Below, piece by piece: positions 7,880 through 15,394 of a stretch of 25,779 nt of DNA. This DNA is from Spirochaetaceae bacterium (GTDB lineage Bacteria; Spirochaetota; Spirochaetia; Treponematales; Breznakiellaceae). Position 1 is the first letter of the stretch, and every line of letters starts with the position of its first letter. Location of the stretch: assembly GCA_031256815.1 (NCBI GenBank), contig JAIRPU010000043.1, positions 1-25,779 on the forward strand. Direction: 5' to 3'. Position numbers and translations under genes: made by a program. The notes under the pieces were generated by a model. That model had not been told where the DNA came from. It did no database searches and was given only the letters and a program-made list of their open reading frames with translations.

Positions 7880-8770
7880 ATGACAATAGGATTTATAGGA
7901 TTAGGTATTATGGGCGGCCCTATGGCGAAAAACCTAATCAAGGGTGGTTACAAGCTGATTGTTCCGGCAAAATCTGGCAAAGCGGCGGAATTAAAGGCGG
8001 CGGGCGCGCAAACGGCGGACAGTTATAAGAGTCTTGCCGAGCAAAGCGATGTTGTTATTACAATGCTGCCCAATTCGCCGGAAGTAAAAGCGGTGCTTTT
8101 GGGAACAGGCGGCGGCGATTCGGTTATTGAAGGAATAAAACCAGGTTCCATTGTGGTAGACATGAGTTCGATAGCGCCGGCGGTATCGCAGGAAGCAGGC
8201 GCGGCATTTAAAGGCAAATCCGTTCAGTTTCTGGACGCGCCGGTTTCCGGCGGCGAACCCAAGGCTATAGACGGCTCGCTTGCGATTATGGTTGGCGGAG
8301 ATGCCGCAGCTTTTGAAAAGGTAAAGCCTTTGCTGGAAAAAATGGGGGCTTCGGTAACGCTTGTTGGCGGAATAGGCTCCGGCAATGTAACAAAACTTGC
8401 AAATCAAATTATAGTGGCTTTGAACATTGCCGCCGTATCGGAGGCGTTTGTACTTGCCGCAAAAGCCGGAGTAGACCCGGTAAAAGTTTTTGACGCAATA
8501 AAGGGAGGGCTTGCCGGCTCTACAGTTATGAACGCCAAAATTCCCATGATTCTGGAAGGCAACTTCCGTCCCGGATTCAGGATTGAACTTCACATTAAAG
8601 ACCTGCAAAACGCGCTGGATACGGCGCACAACTTAAATGTTCCGGTGCCGCTTACGGCAAACGTTATGGAAACGCTGCAGGCGTTAAAAACGGAAGGCTT
8701 TGCGAAAAACGACCACAGCGCAATAATCCGTTTTTACGAAACGCTTGCTAAAAAGGATGTGCGTAAATGA
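7880..8770 (+). CDS. garR: Tartronate semialdehyde reductase (2-hydroxy-3-oxopropionate reductase)
   Basis: Reduces tartronate semialdehyde to D-glycerate with NAD(P)H. The protein (296 aa, family size) is strongly like E. coli GarR along its length: TIGFIGLGIMGGPMAKNL (G7xG9xxG12), ITMLPNSPEV, VVDMSSIAP, DAPVSGGEPKAIDGSLAIMVGGD, GNVTKLANQIIVALNIAAVSEA (catalytic K172), GGLAGSTVMNAK and FRPGFRIELHIKDLQNALDTA. Near the end of the second beta strand it has PAKSGK where E. coli has ADRNPE. Loss of the acidic residue may favour NADPH (inference). GACAGGAG (7865-7872) gives a good start. Its stop overlaps the next start (ATGA at 8767-8770). Its presence is the best clue that tartronate semialdehyde is the pathway intermediate. 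Confidence 0.93.
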   Translation: MTIGFIGLGIMGGPMAKNLIKGGYKLIVPAKSGKAAELKAAGAQTADSYKSLAEQSDVVITMLPNSPEVKAVLLGTGGGDSVIEGIKPGSIVVDMSSIAPAVSQEAGAAFKGKSVQFLDAPVSGGEPKAIDGSLAIMVGGDAAAFEKVKPLLEKMGASVTLVGGIGSGNVTKLANQIIVALNIAAVSEAFVLAAKAGVDPVKVFDAIKGGLAGSTVMNAKIPMILEGNFRPGFRIELHIKDLQNALDTAHNLNVPVPLTANVMETLQALKTEGFAKNDHSAIIRFYETLAKKDVRK

Positions 8771-9525
8771 AGGTCAGGCTGGCGGGAAAAGCCGCCCTTG
8801 TTACAGGCGGCGCACAGGGGCTTGGCGCGGCCATATCGTGCCTTTTTGCCGAAAATGGCGCTGTCGTGTTCATTGCCGATATGCAGGCTGATGTTGGGGC
8901 TGCAACCGTATCTGAAATTACCGAAAAAGGCGGCAAGGCTTATTTTGTTTCTCTTGATGTTTCAAAAGAGGAAAGCTGGATAGAAGCCCGCGCTTTTATG
9001 GAAAAAAACGCCGGACGCGCTGATATTCTGGTAAATAACGCCGGAATAAACATACGCGAACCAATAGAGGAAATGAAGGCGGAAAATTTCGATAAAATGC
9101 TCGCCGTTAATGTCCGCGGCCCATTTTTGGGCATAAAGCATTTTATTCCGCTGTTGCGTAAATCCGGCGGAGGTTCAATTATCAATATGTCGTCGGTATG
9201 CGGGCTTATCGGTCACCGCTATACAACCGAAGCGTATACAGTAACCAAAGGGGCGTTAACGCTGCTTACAAAAACTATTGCGGTGCGTTATGCAAAAGAT
9301 AATATACGCTGCAATTCGATACATCCAAGCACGGTAAATACGCCGCTTGTGCAGGAGCTTTTCAAAAATCCTGACCGCAAGGCAGAGCGATTGGGCGAAG
9401 TACCGCTGGGCAGGCTTGCAACAGCGGAAGATGTTGCCGCTGCGGCGCTGTTTCTTGCTTCGGATGAAGCTGCTTTTTTGAATGGCGTAGCGCTTCCTGT
9501 GGACGGCGGCACTACGGCAGATTAA
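8767..9525 (+). CDS. SDR-family NAD-dependent dehydrogenase
   Basis: A classical short-chain dehydrogenase (252 aa). Visible motifs are the cofactor loop TGGAQGLG (residues 13-20), D38 at the end of the second strand (prefers NAD over NADP), NNAG (90-93), the SS pair at 142-143 and YTVTK with Y157 and K161. A C-terminal VDGGTTAD follows. It resembles 2-deoxy-gluconate 3-dehydrogenase, gluconate 5-dehydrogenase and related polyol/aldonate dehydrogenases, so a hydroxyl-to-ketone oxidation of the imported sugar acid is the likely role. In the proposed pathway it would make the ketose-like substrate of the split transketolase; this is inferred. Translation is coupled to garR through ATGA. Confidence 0.9.
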   Translation: MKVRLAGKAALVTGGAQGLGAAISCLFAENGAVVFIADMQADVGAATVSEITEKGGKAYFVSLDVSKEESWIEARAFMEKNAGRADILVNNAGINIREPIEEMKAENFDKMLAVNVRGPFLGIKHFIPLLRKSGGGSIINMSSVCGLIGHRYTTEAYTVTKGALTLLTKTIAVRYAKDNIRCNSIHPSTVNTPLVQELFKNPDRKAERLGEVPLGRLATAEDVAAAALFLASDEAAFLNGVALPVDGGTTAD

Positions 9526-9564
9526 GGTGTGTAAAAATAAAACATTAAATATTTTGGAGATTTT

Positions 9565-10947
9565 ATGAGTGGTTTAGCATTAATTATTCTTTTTGTTGTT
9601 GCAATTGTTGTAATGATACTTGCAATTTCTAAATTTAAGATTCATCCGTTTATTTCAATTATGACGGTGTCGCTGCTGTTGGGCCTTGCCGCCGGTATTC
9701 CGCCGGTAAACGTAAGCAAAGACGGTGTTACCATACAGGGCATTGCAAACGTTATAGGCGCGGGATTTTCCGGCACATTTACAAGCATAGGCATAGTTAT
9801 AATTTTGGGCGCTTTAATCGGCACAATACTCGAAACAACGGGAGCGGCATTTAAACTTGCCGATATTGTAATAAAAATTGTTACCCCAAAACGGCCTGTG
9901 CTGGGAATACAGCTTATGGGATGGGTTGTTTCTATTCCTGTATTCTGCGATTCCGGCTTTGTTATTCTTGACCCAATCAGAAAGGCGCTGGTTAAGCGCA
10001 CAAGGGTAAGCAGTGTGGCAATGACCGCGGCGCTTTCTTCGGGGCTCTATGCATCGCACGTTTTTATCCCGCCGACTCCAGGCCCCATTGCCGCGGCAAA
10101 CACGCTGGGCGCGGGCGACAGCCTGCTCTTGGTAATGGGACTCGGCGCGCTTGTTTCGATTCCGGCTTTGGCGGGAGCGTTTTTTTATGCAAACTATATA
10201 GGCAAAAAAATAAAATCAGGCGAAGACATTACAGATTCTCAAAAGAGCTATGAAGAAATAAAAGCGGCTTACGGCAAACTTCCGGGCGCTTTTTTGAGTT
10301 TGGCTCCTATAATCATCCCAATCTTGCTTATGGCGTTTGGCTCTATTGCCTCGTTTGCAAAATGGCAGGGGGCGCTGTTCACTCTTTGCGCTTTTTTGGG
10401 AACGCCGGTTATCGCGCTTGCCGTTGGCCTTGTATTTGCGTTAATCCAAATGGCCGCAACTTCAAAGAGTTCACAATTTTATGAGCTTACCAACGAAACG
10501 CTTAAAGTTGTGGGGCCAATACTGTTTATTACGGCGGCAGGCGGCGTATTGGGACGAATTATTTCGGCTTCCGGTATGATAAACTACATTACAGGCCATT
10601 CTGGTATACTTGCAAGCGCCGGCATTTTCTTTCCATTCCTGCTTTCCGCAATTTTAAAGTCCGCGCAGGGGTCGTCTACCGTAGCGCTTACCACAACGGC
10701 TGGAATTGTCGCGCCGCTTCTGCCGGGCCTTGGTCTGGACAGCCCGGTTCGGACGGCGCTTACCGTTATTGCGATAGGCGCCGGCGCTATGACCGTTTCT
10801 CATGCCAACGACTCTTATTTCTGGGTGGTTACAAACTTTGGCAAACTAAAACCTGAACAAGGCTACCGTGTTCAAACAGCGATAACCCTTGTTGAGGGGC
10901 TTTGCGGCATGGCCGGTGTTTTTGTGCTTTCGCTGTTTTTATCGTAG
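9565..10947 (+). CDS. GntP-family sugar-acid permease (second copy)
   Basis: A second GntP-type proton symporter (460 aa) in the same operon, clearly diverged from the first. It has the family's N-terminal helix, SIPVFCDSGFVILDPIRKAL, HVFIPPTPGPIAAANTLGAG (PPTPG motif), GVLGRIISASG, SAQGSSTVALTTTAGIVAPLL and the C-terminal SHANDSYFWVVTNFG motif, where H-x-N-D replaces the H-V-S-D of copy one. GGAG at 9556-9559 precedes the ATG. Two permeases with different signature residues suggest two related substrates or an uptake/exchange pair; neither can be named from the sequence. A 39-base AT-rich gap separates it from the SDR gene. Confidence 0.9.
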   Translation: MSGLALIILFVVAIVVMILAISKFKIHPFISIMTVSLLLGLAAGIPPVNVSKDGVTIQGIANVIGAGFSGTFTSIGIVIILGALIGTILETTGAAFKLADIVIKIVTPKRPVLGIQLMGWVVSIPVFCDSGFVILDPIRKALVKRTRVSSVAMTAALSSGLYASHVFIPPTPGPIAAANTLGAGDSLLLVMGLGALVSIPALAGAFFYANYIGKKIKSGEDITDSQKSYEEIKAAYGKLPGAFLSLAPIIIPILLMAFGSIASFAKWQGALFTLCAFLGTPVIALAVGLVFALIQMAATSKSSQFYELTNETLKVVGPILFITAAGGVLGRIISASGMINYITGHSGILASAGIFFPFLLSAILKSAQGSSTVALTTTAGIVAPLLPGLGLDSPVRTALTVIAIGAGAMTVSHANDSYFWVVTNFGKLKPEQGYRVQTAITLVEGLCGMAGVFVLSLFLS

Positions 10948-10959
10948 GCGGAAACAGAA

Positions 10960-12093
10960 ATGAAAAAGGCCGTACTAATTCCGGATTCGTTTAAAGGCAC
11001 GATGAGTTCTTCCGAAATTTGCGCCATTATGGAGGAACGCATCCGCGCATTTTATCCAACCGCGGAAATTTGCGGTAGTCCGGTGGCAGACGGCGGGGAA
11101 GGCAGCGTGGATGCGTTCCTTAGCGCCTGCGGCGGAGAAAAACGGCGCTTAAAGGCTCATGGCCCGTGGAATGAAGAAATAGAGGCGTTTTACGGCCTTA
11201 TTGACGGCGGCAAAACCGCCGTTGTCGAAATGGCCGCCTGCGCCGGACTGCCGCTTGCCGAAGGCAGGCTTGACCCTTCGCGCACAACAACATTCGGCGC
11301 AGGCGAGCTTATACTTGACGCGGCGCGCCGCGGAGCAAAAAAAATCATTGTAGCGCTTGGCGGAAGCGCCACAAACGATCTTGGCGCAGGCGCTGCCGCT
11401 GCCGCAGGCGTACGTTTTTTTGACGCGCAGGGCGTTGAGTTTGTGCCTGTGGGCGGGACTCTTTCCAAAATTGCCCGTATCGATTCAAGCGCGCTTGCGC
11501 CGGAATTAAAAAATTGCCGGATTATTACGATGTGCGACATAGATAATCCGCTTTATGGCGAAAATGGCACCGCTTATGTTTTTGCGCCGCAAAAAGGCGC
11601 GGACAGCGCCATGGTTAAAATGCTTGACGGCGAACTCCGTGCCGCCGCCTCTGTTATTAAAGCGGAGTTAAAGATTGACGTTGCGCAGGTTCCAGGGGCA
11701 GGCGCGGCGGGTGGTATGGGCGCCGGAATGATTGCTTTTTTCGGCGCAACCCTGCAAATGGGAATAGAAACTGTACTTGACGCGGTTAATTTTGACGGCA
11801 TTATAAAAGACGCGGATTGTATTTTTACAGGTGAAGGTAAAATTGACGGGCAGAGTTTGCGCGGTAAAGTGGTAATTGGAGTGGCCGGCAGGGCAAAAAA
11901 ATTCAACATTCCTGTAATTGCCGTTGTAGGCGATATAGGCGACAATATCGAAGATGCTTATGGCAGAGGCGTTTCCGCGATATTCAGCATTAACCGTGTA
12001 AGCCAAAGTTTTGCGGAAAACCGCAAGCGCTGTAAAAGCGACTTAAAGCTTACAATGGACAATCTTATGCGCTTTATAAAAACTCCGCTGTAA
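10960..12093 (+). CDS. garK: Glycerate 2-kinase (GarK/GlxK family)
   Basis: Phosphorylates D-glycerate to 2-phosphoglycerate, delivering carbon to lower glycolysis. The 377-residue protein shows the class I glycerate kinase hallmarks: VLIPDSFKGTMSSSE, the VADGGEGSVDAFL loop, TTTFGAGELILDAA, IIVALGGSATNDLGAGAAAAAGVRF, MCDIDNPLYGENGTAYVFAPQKGA, and the C-terminal IKDADCIFTGEGKIDGQSLRGKV with VIAVVGDIGD. The sequence is full-length and the motifs intact. It lies 12 bases behind the second permease with only a weak GGCGGAAA ribosome site, so it is probably read from the operon transcript. It uses the product of GarR, the dehydrogenase four genes... upstream in the same operon, so the two steps form a GarR-GarK pair as in galactarate/glucarate breakdown, but without the dehydratase and aldolase of that route. 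Confidence 0.93.
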   Translation: MKKAVLIPDSFKGTMSSSEICAIMEERIRAFYPTAEICGSPVADGGEGSVDAFLSACGGEKRRLKAHGPWNEEIEAFYGLIDGGKTAVVEMAACAGLPLAEGRLDPSRTTTFGAGELILDAARRGAKKIIVALGGSATNDLGAGAAAAAGVRFFDAQGVEFVPVGGTLSKIARIDSSALAPELKNCRIITMCDIDNPLYGENGTAYVFAPQKGADSAMVKMLDGELRAAASVIKAELKIDVAQVPGAGAAGGMGAGMIAFFGATLQMGIETVLDAVNFDGIIKDADCIFTGEGKIDGQSLRGKVVIGVAGRAKKFNIPVIAVVGDIGDNIEDAYGRGVSAIFSINRVSQSFAENRKRCKSDLKLTMDNLMRFIKTPL

Positions 12094-12142
12094 TGTCTTA
12101 ATACGCCGGGCTTTACAAATTTAAAACAAGTATATTTTAAAT

Positions 12143-12361
12143 ATGATAGACATTGTAATTGGACCAAAACAAGAGAAAAAAATCGCAAAACCGCCCGATT
12201 GCTTAAAATGTGTTCATTTTAGTGTCAGCTGGGACGCTGTTTTTCCACGCTCCTGCGCCGTATTTGAATTTAAAACAAAACAGCTTCCCTCTGTTGAAGT
12301 TTTACGCGCAACAGGGACAAACTGCCCTTCGTTTCAGCTAAAAAAAGGTTTAAAAGCTTAA
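12143..12361 (+). CDS. Small conserved-looking four-cysteine protein
   Basis: A 72-residue protein of unknown function. The sequence has CLKC (C20, C23), an HFSVSWDAVFPRSCAVFEFK segment (C38), and a final TNCPSF (C62), so four cysteines could hold one Zn or Fe-S cluster. The mix of aromatic and Cys positions, and the SWD..FPR.C.xFxFK and PS.EVLRATG.NCPSF pattern, looks like a real conserved family; I have a vague memory of similar short proteins in clostridia and delta-proteobacteria but cannot name one. No Shine-Dalgarno is seen, and a TATATT (12131-12136) ends 6 bases before the ATG, so the mRNA may be leaderless. Its TAA directly abuts the ATG of cca, implying co-translation with tRNA maturation. 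Confidence 0.75.
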   Translation: MIDIVIGPKQEKKIAKPPDCLKCVHFSVSWDAVFPRSCAVFEFKTKQLPSVEVLRATGTNCPSFQLKKGLKA

Positions 12362-13765
12362 ATGAACGGGGCAAACACTGTTCAAAATACCGGAAAAACA
12401 TCCAATCAAAAAAGACTGCCCGTAGCTCCGGCGCTTTGCCGCTTTGCCCAGATTTTTGAAGAGCATGGCAAAAAAGCGTATCTTGCCGGCGGCGCGGTAC
12501 GCGACATTCTGCTTAAAAAAAAAGCCTGCGACTGGGATATAGCAACAGACGCCAGCCCGCAGGAAGTTATGGCCATGTTCAAAACGGTAATTCCAACGGG
12601 AATTAAACACGGAACAGTTACCGTGTTATACAAAGGCGCGTCAATAGAGGTTACAACTTTTAGAACAGAAGCTGATTACAGGGACGGGCGCAGGCCGGAG
12701 CGTGTTGAGTTTGCCGCCACAATAGAAGAAGACCTTTCCAGGCGTGATTTTACGATGAATGCAATGGCGCTGTCGCTGCCGGACGGCAGGCTTGTTGACC
12801 CATTTGGCGGCGCTCTCGATATAAAAAATCAGATTATTCGCTGCGTTGGTTCTCCGCCGGAACGTTTTAGTGAAGATGGTTTGCGTCCGCTCCGCGCGCT
12901 TCGTTTTGCTTCTACGCTTGGATTTTCGCTTGAAGCCGCCCTGCTTGACGCGATAAAACAGTGCCTTGACGTTACGGCCATGGTTTCCATGGAGCGGGTT
13001 CAATCTGAATTTGAAAAAATGCTGCGCTCGCCGCGTCCCCAAACCGCACTGGAAGCGATGCGCCAAACCGGTCTTTTAAAACTGCTTTTGCCGGAACTTG
13101 ACGCTTGCGTTGGCGTTTTGCAAAAAGGGTATCACCGTTTTGACGTATGGACACATTCTGTTCTTGCCTGCGCTTATGCAGCCGCACAGAATATGAGCCT
13201 TGAAGTAAGGCTTGCCGCTTTGCTCCACGACATTGGCAAACCGGAAACAGCCCGTCTAAACGAAAACGGCGTTTGGACTTTTTATAATCACGAAAAAGTG
13301 TCCGCAAAAAAAAGCCGCGCGCTGCTTTCAAAACTGCGCTTTGATAATCAAACAATCGAAAAAGTAGTTCATCTTATTGAAGAACATATGTTCCATTACG
13401 AAGATGAGTGGAGCGATGCCGCGGTGCGCCGCTTTATTATCCGCGTTGGAGAAGAGAATCTGGAGGCGCTGTTTGCGCTCCGTGCCGCAGATAGCGCCGG
13501 AACTGCCGGAGTGCCGCCTGACCCGCGAAGTATGCAGGAATTTTTGCGCCGTATAGAAAGAGTCCGCGAAAAAAGCAGCGCTCTTTCAATTAAAAAGCTT
13601 GCCGTTAACGGGCACGACTTAATGGCGATTGGAGTTCCTGCCGGCAAAAGCGTAGGCATAATTCTAAAACTGCTTTTGGAAGCGGTACTTGAAGATCCGG
13701 CGCTTAACACACGCGAAAAACTTTTGGAAATAGCCAAAAAGACTATGGAAAACAAACTGACGTGA
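12362..13765 (+). CDS. cca: CCA tRNA nucleotidyltransferase / poly(A) polymerase family, with HD domain
   Basis: Adds or repairs the 3' CCA end of tRNA (class II nucleotidyltransferase). Motifs in order: AYLAGGAVRDILL (GGxVRD, 43-48), D57-W-D59 (metal-binding DxD), VEVTTFRTEADYRDGRRPERVEF (RRP), the EEDLSRRDFTMNAMAL motif, VDPFGGALDIKNQIIRCVG, FSEDGLRPLRALRFAS (ERxxExxx head region) and later an HD domain WTHSVLACAY ... RLAALLHDIGKPETA with HNHEK-like histidines. At 467 aa it is the bacterial type that carries an HD phosphohydrolase domain. The start abuts the upstream small gene (TAAATG) and there is no separate ribosome site. It could instead be poly(A) polymerase, but PcnB has a different, longer C terminus. 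Confidence 0.93.
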   Translation: MNGANTVQNTGKTSNQKRLPVAPALCRFAQIFEEHGKKAYLAGGAVRDILLKKKACDWDIATDASPQEVMAMFKTVIPTGIKHGTVTVLYKGASIEVTTFRTEADYRDGRRPERVEFAATIEEDLSRRDFTMNAMALSLPDGRLVDPFGGALDIKNQIIRCVGSPPERFSEDGLRPLRALRFASTLGFSLEAALLDAIKQCLDVTAMVSMERVQSEFEKMLRSPRPQTALEAMRQTGLLKLLLPELDACVGVLQKGYHRFDVWTHSVLACAYAAAQNMSLEVRLAALLHDIGKPETARLNENGVWTFYNHEKVSAKKSRALLSKLRFDNQTIEKVVHLIEEHMFHYEDEWSDAAVRRFIIRVGEENLEALFALRAADSAGTAGVPPDPRSMQEFLRRIERVREKSSALSIKKLAVNGHDLMAIGVPAGKSVGIILKLLLEAVLEDPALNTREKLLEIAKKTMENKLT

Positions 13766-13813
13766 GTCAAAATAACACAGCTATTGCCCCATTTTGTAAC
13801 ACTGCGTCATTTT

Positions 13814-13845
13814 AGCTCACTTTTTTCTTGAACTGAGCTTTTTTT
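13814..13845 (+). terminator. Rho-independent terminator after cca
   Basis: AGCTCA (13814-13819) and TGAGCT (13834-13839) form a 6-bp stem over a 14-base loop, followed by a run of Ts to 13845. It separates the catabolic/cca genes from the sigma-factor operon. Confidence 0.6.
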
Positions 13846-13951
13846 GCTTAATTTACAGCTAAAATACAACTATCTTTCAAGTAAGACTAATTCCTTGCCG
13901 AATAATAAGATAGCGATGTTTTAATGAGAGGAACATTTAAATCGTCGCGCT

Positions 13952-13967
13952 TGGCATGGTTTTTGCT
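13952..13967 (+). promoter_or_regulatory. Sigma54 (-24/-12) promoter of the sigma factor operon
   Basis: TGGCATG, 4 bases, TTGCT: this fits the sigma54 consensus TGGCACG-N4-TTGCW with one mismatch and the exact GG (13953-13954) to GC (13965-13966) spacing of 10 intervening bases. Predicted start is about 13978, giving a ~73-base leader. I see no comparably good sigma70 promoter in the 285-base gap, although weak ones are possible. Confidence 0.75.
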
Positions 13968-14050
13968 GGAATAAGAAAGCTAGGTTAAGGGTTAAAAATA
14001 GCAAACGCTAGGAACACACTTAAACTAAATTAGATTGCAGGAGGCAACTT

Positions 14051-14926
14051 ATGAAGGAAATTACAAAAAAAACTCAGCGCATTAAAGCGGAAAGTTCCGC
14101 CGGCGATAATGTGTTGGCCATGTATATAAACGAAATTATCAAAATCCCGCTTCTTACCCGTGAGGAAGAAGACGAGACGGCGCGGCGCGCTGCGGACGGC
14201 GATAAAGCGGCTGTAAACAAGCTTATAAACGCAAATTTGCGTTTTGTCGTAAATGTGGCCAAACGCTATCAGGGACAGGGGCTGCCGCTTTCTGACCTTA
14301 TTAGCGAAGGGAACATTGGTTTAATGAACGCCGTTGAACGTTTTGACGTTGACAAAGGGTATCATTTTATTTCTTATGCAGTTTGGTGGATTAGGCAATC
14401 GATTCTAAAGGCAATTTACGAAAAATCCAGAATGATTCGGCTGCCGATGAACCGCGCCGGCGAGCTGGTGAGGATTGAAAGAGCGCGAAAAGAATTGCGC
14501 TGCGAACCTGCCTGCGAAAATGAAATCCGGGAGGTTGCGGTAATGCTCAATATGGACGAGACGCTTGTTTCGGACTTGATTAACATTAGCCGTGATATGG
14601 TTTCGCTGGATACGCCGGTTTACGAAGATAACGATGCGTCAATAGGCGACCGTATCGAAGACAACGTGTTTCAATCACCGGAAGATTACGCAGAGCAGAG
14701 CGTTATGCGCGATGACATTGAATCCGTACTCGACACGCTTGATAAAAAAGAGGCCGATGTGCTTCGCTGCCGTTTTGGAATTGGACTTGGCGCGGGCATG
14801 ACGCTGCGTGAGGTTGGCGACCGTTTTCATCTTACAAAAGAGAGAATTCGTCAAATAGAATTAAAGGCGTTAAACAGGCTTAAACACCCAAAACGGCTTA
14901 AAATTCTTGAAAGTTATGTAGCTTAG
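14051..14926 (+). CDS. Group 2 sigma70-family RNA polymerase sigma factor (RpoS/RpoD-like)
   Basis: Directs RNA polymerase to an alternative promoter set. The protein is 291 aa and lacks the region 1.1 and long non-conserved insert of primary RpoD. Region 1.2 is NVLAMYINEIIKIPLLTREEE. Region 2 runs from LINANLRFVVNVAKRYQGQGLPLSDLISEGNIGLMNAVERFD to YAVWWIRQSILKAI (2.3-2.4, -10 recognition). Region 3 follows, with MNRAGELVRIERARKEL and SLDTPVYEDNDASIGDRIED. Region 4 ends ADVLRCRFGIG ... TLREVGDRFHLTKERIRQIELKALNRLKHPKRLK (helix-turn-helix for -35). Strong AGGAGG at 14039-14044. The sigma54 promoter upstream mirrors the Borrelia RpoN-RpoS arrangement, so RpoS-like function is a fair inference, but it could be another group 2 factor. 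It heads an operon with a lipoprotein and two Bat-like proteins. Confidence 0.93.
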   Translation: MKEITKKTQRIKAESSAGDNVLAMYINEIIKIPLLTREEEDETARRAADGDKAAVNKLINANLRFVVNVAKRYQGQGLPLSDLISEGNIGLMNAVERFDVDKGYHFISYAVWWIRQSILKAIYEKSRMIRLPMNRAGELVRIERARKELRCEPACENEIREVAVMLNMDETLVSDLINISRDMVSLDTPVYEDNDASIGDRIEDNVFQSPEDYAEQSVMRDDIESVLDTLDKKEADVLRCRFGIGLGAGMTLREVGDRFHLTKERIRQIELKALNRLKHPKRLKILESYVA

Positions 14927-14941
14927 CAGAGGTAAGTAGAA

Positions 14942-15394
14942 TTGAAGAAACTGGTATGTATTTGTCTGGTTTTATCAGGTATTTTATTGGCTTGCCGTAA
15001 GGAAGGAGCAAAGTCTGACGGGGCTTCCGTTGGCGAGAACTCTGAATCGGCTGTAGATATTCACAATACCCGTAATAGCGTCAACTGGGAGGGGACGTAT
15101 ACGGGTACTATTCCGGCGGCAAGCGGCCCTGGAATTAACGTTACTCTTGTTTTAAATAAAGACGAGAGTTATAAACTGCGTTATATCTACATTGACCACG
15201 AAAGTGAAGGCCCGCTTGAAGCGGAAGGTAAATTTTCGTGGGACAGTTCCGGCGGCAAAATTATTTTAGATTCGGATATGGTTCCAAAGTATTATAGAAT
15301 TGGAGAAAACATAGCAATACAGCTTGACATCGAAGGGAACGAAATTACGGGAGACCTTGCATCTTCTTATGTTTTAAATAAAAATCAGGATTAA
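14942..15394 (+). CDS. NlpE-like lipoprotein lacking the CxxC motif
   Basis: A 150-residue lipoprotein starting at TTG (14942), 15 bases after the sigma gene, with AGAGGTAAG just upstream. The signal peptide MKKLVCICLVLSGILLAC ends in an L-L-A-C lipobox (C18). The mature domain WEGTYTGTIPAASGPGINVTLVLNKDESYKL ... GKFSWDSSGGKIILD ... YYRIGENIAIQLDIEGNEITGDLASSYVLNK follows the NlpE N-terminal pattern (W.GTYxGxLPCADCPGI.x.L.L..D..Y.L). In E. coli NlpE is an outer-membrane sensor for Cpx envelope stress and surface contact, and its CADC senses metal/redox state. Here that stretch reads AASG, so any signalling is not through these cysteines. Assignment is by pattern recall. Start overlaps nothing; the stop overlaps batA by one base. 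Confidence 0.8.
   Translation: MKKLVCICLVLSGILLACRKEGAKSDGASVGENSESAVDIHNTRNSVNWEGTYTGTIPAASGPGINVTLVLNKDESYKLRYIYIDHESEGPLEAEGKFSWDSSGGKIILDSDMVPKYYRIGENIAIQLDIEGNEITGDLASSYVLNKNQD

Noticed and set aside
7991..8629. 212-aa minus-strand open frame inside garR
   Set aside because: Shadow of garR; composition Arg/Cys/Tyr-rich with no recognisable motif.
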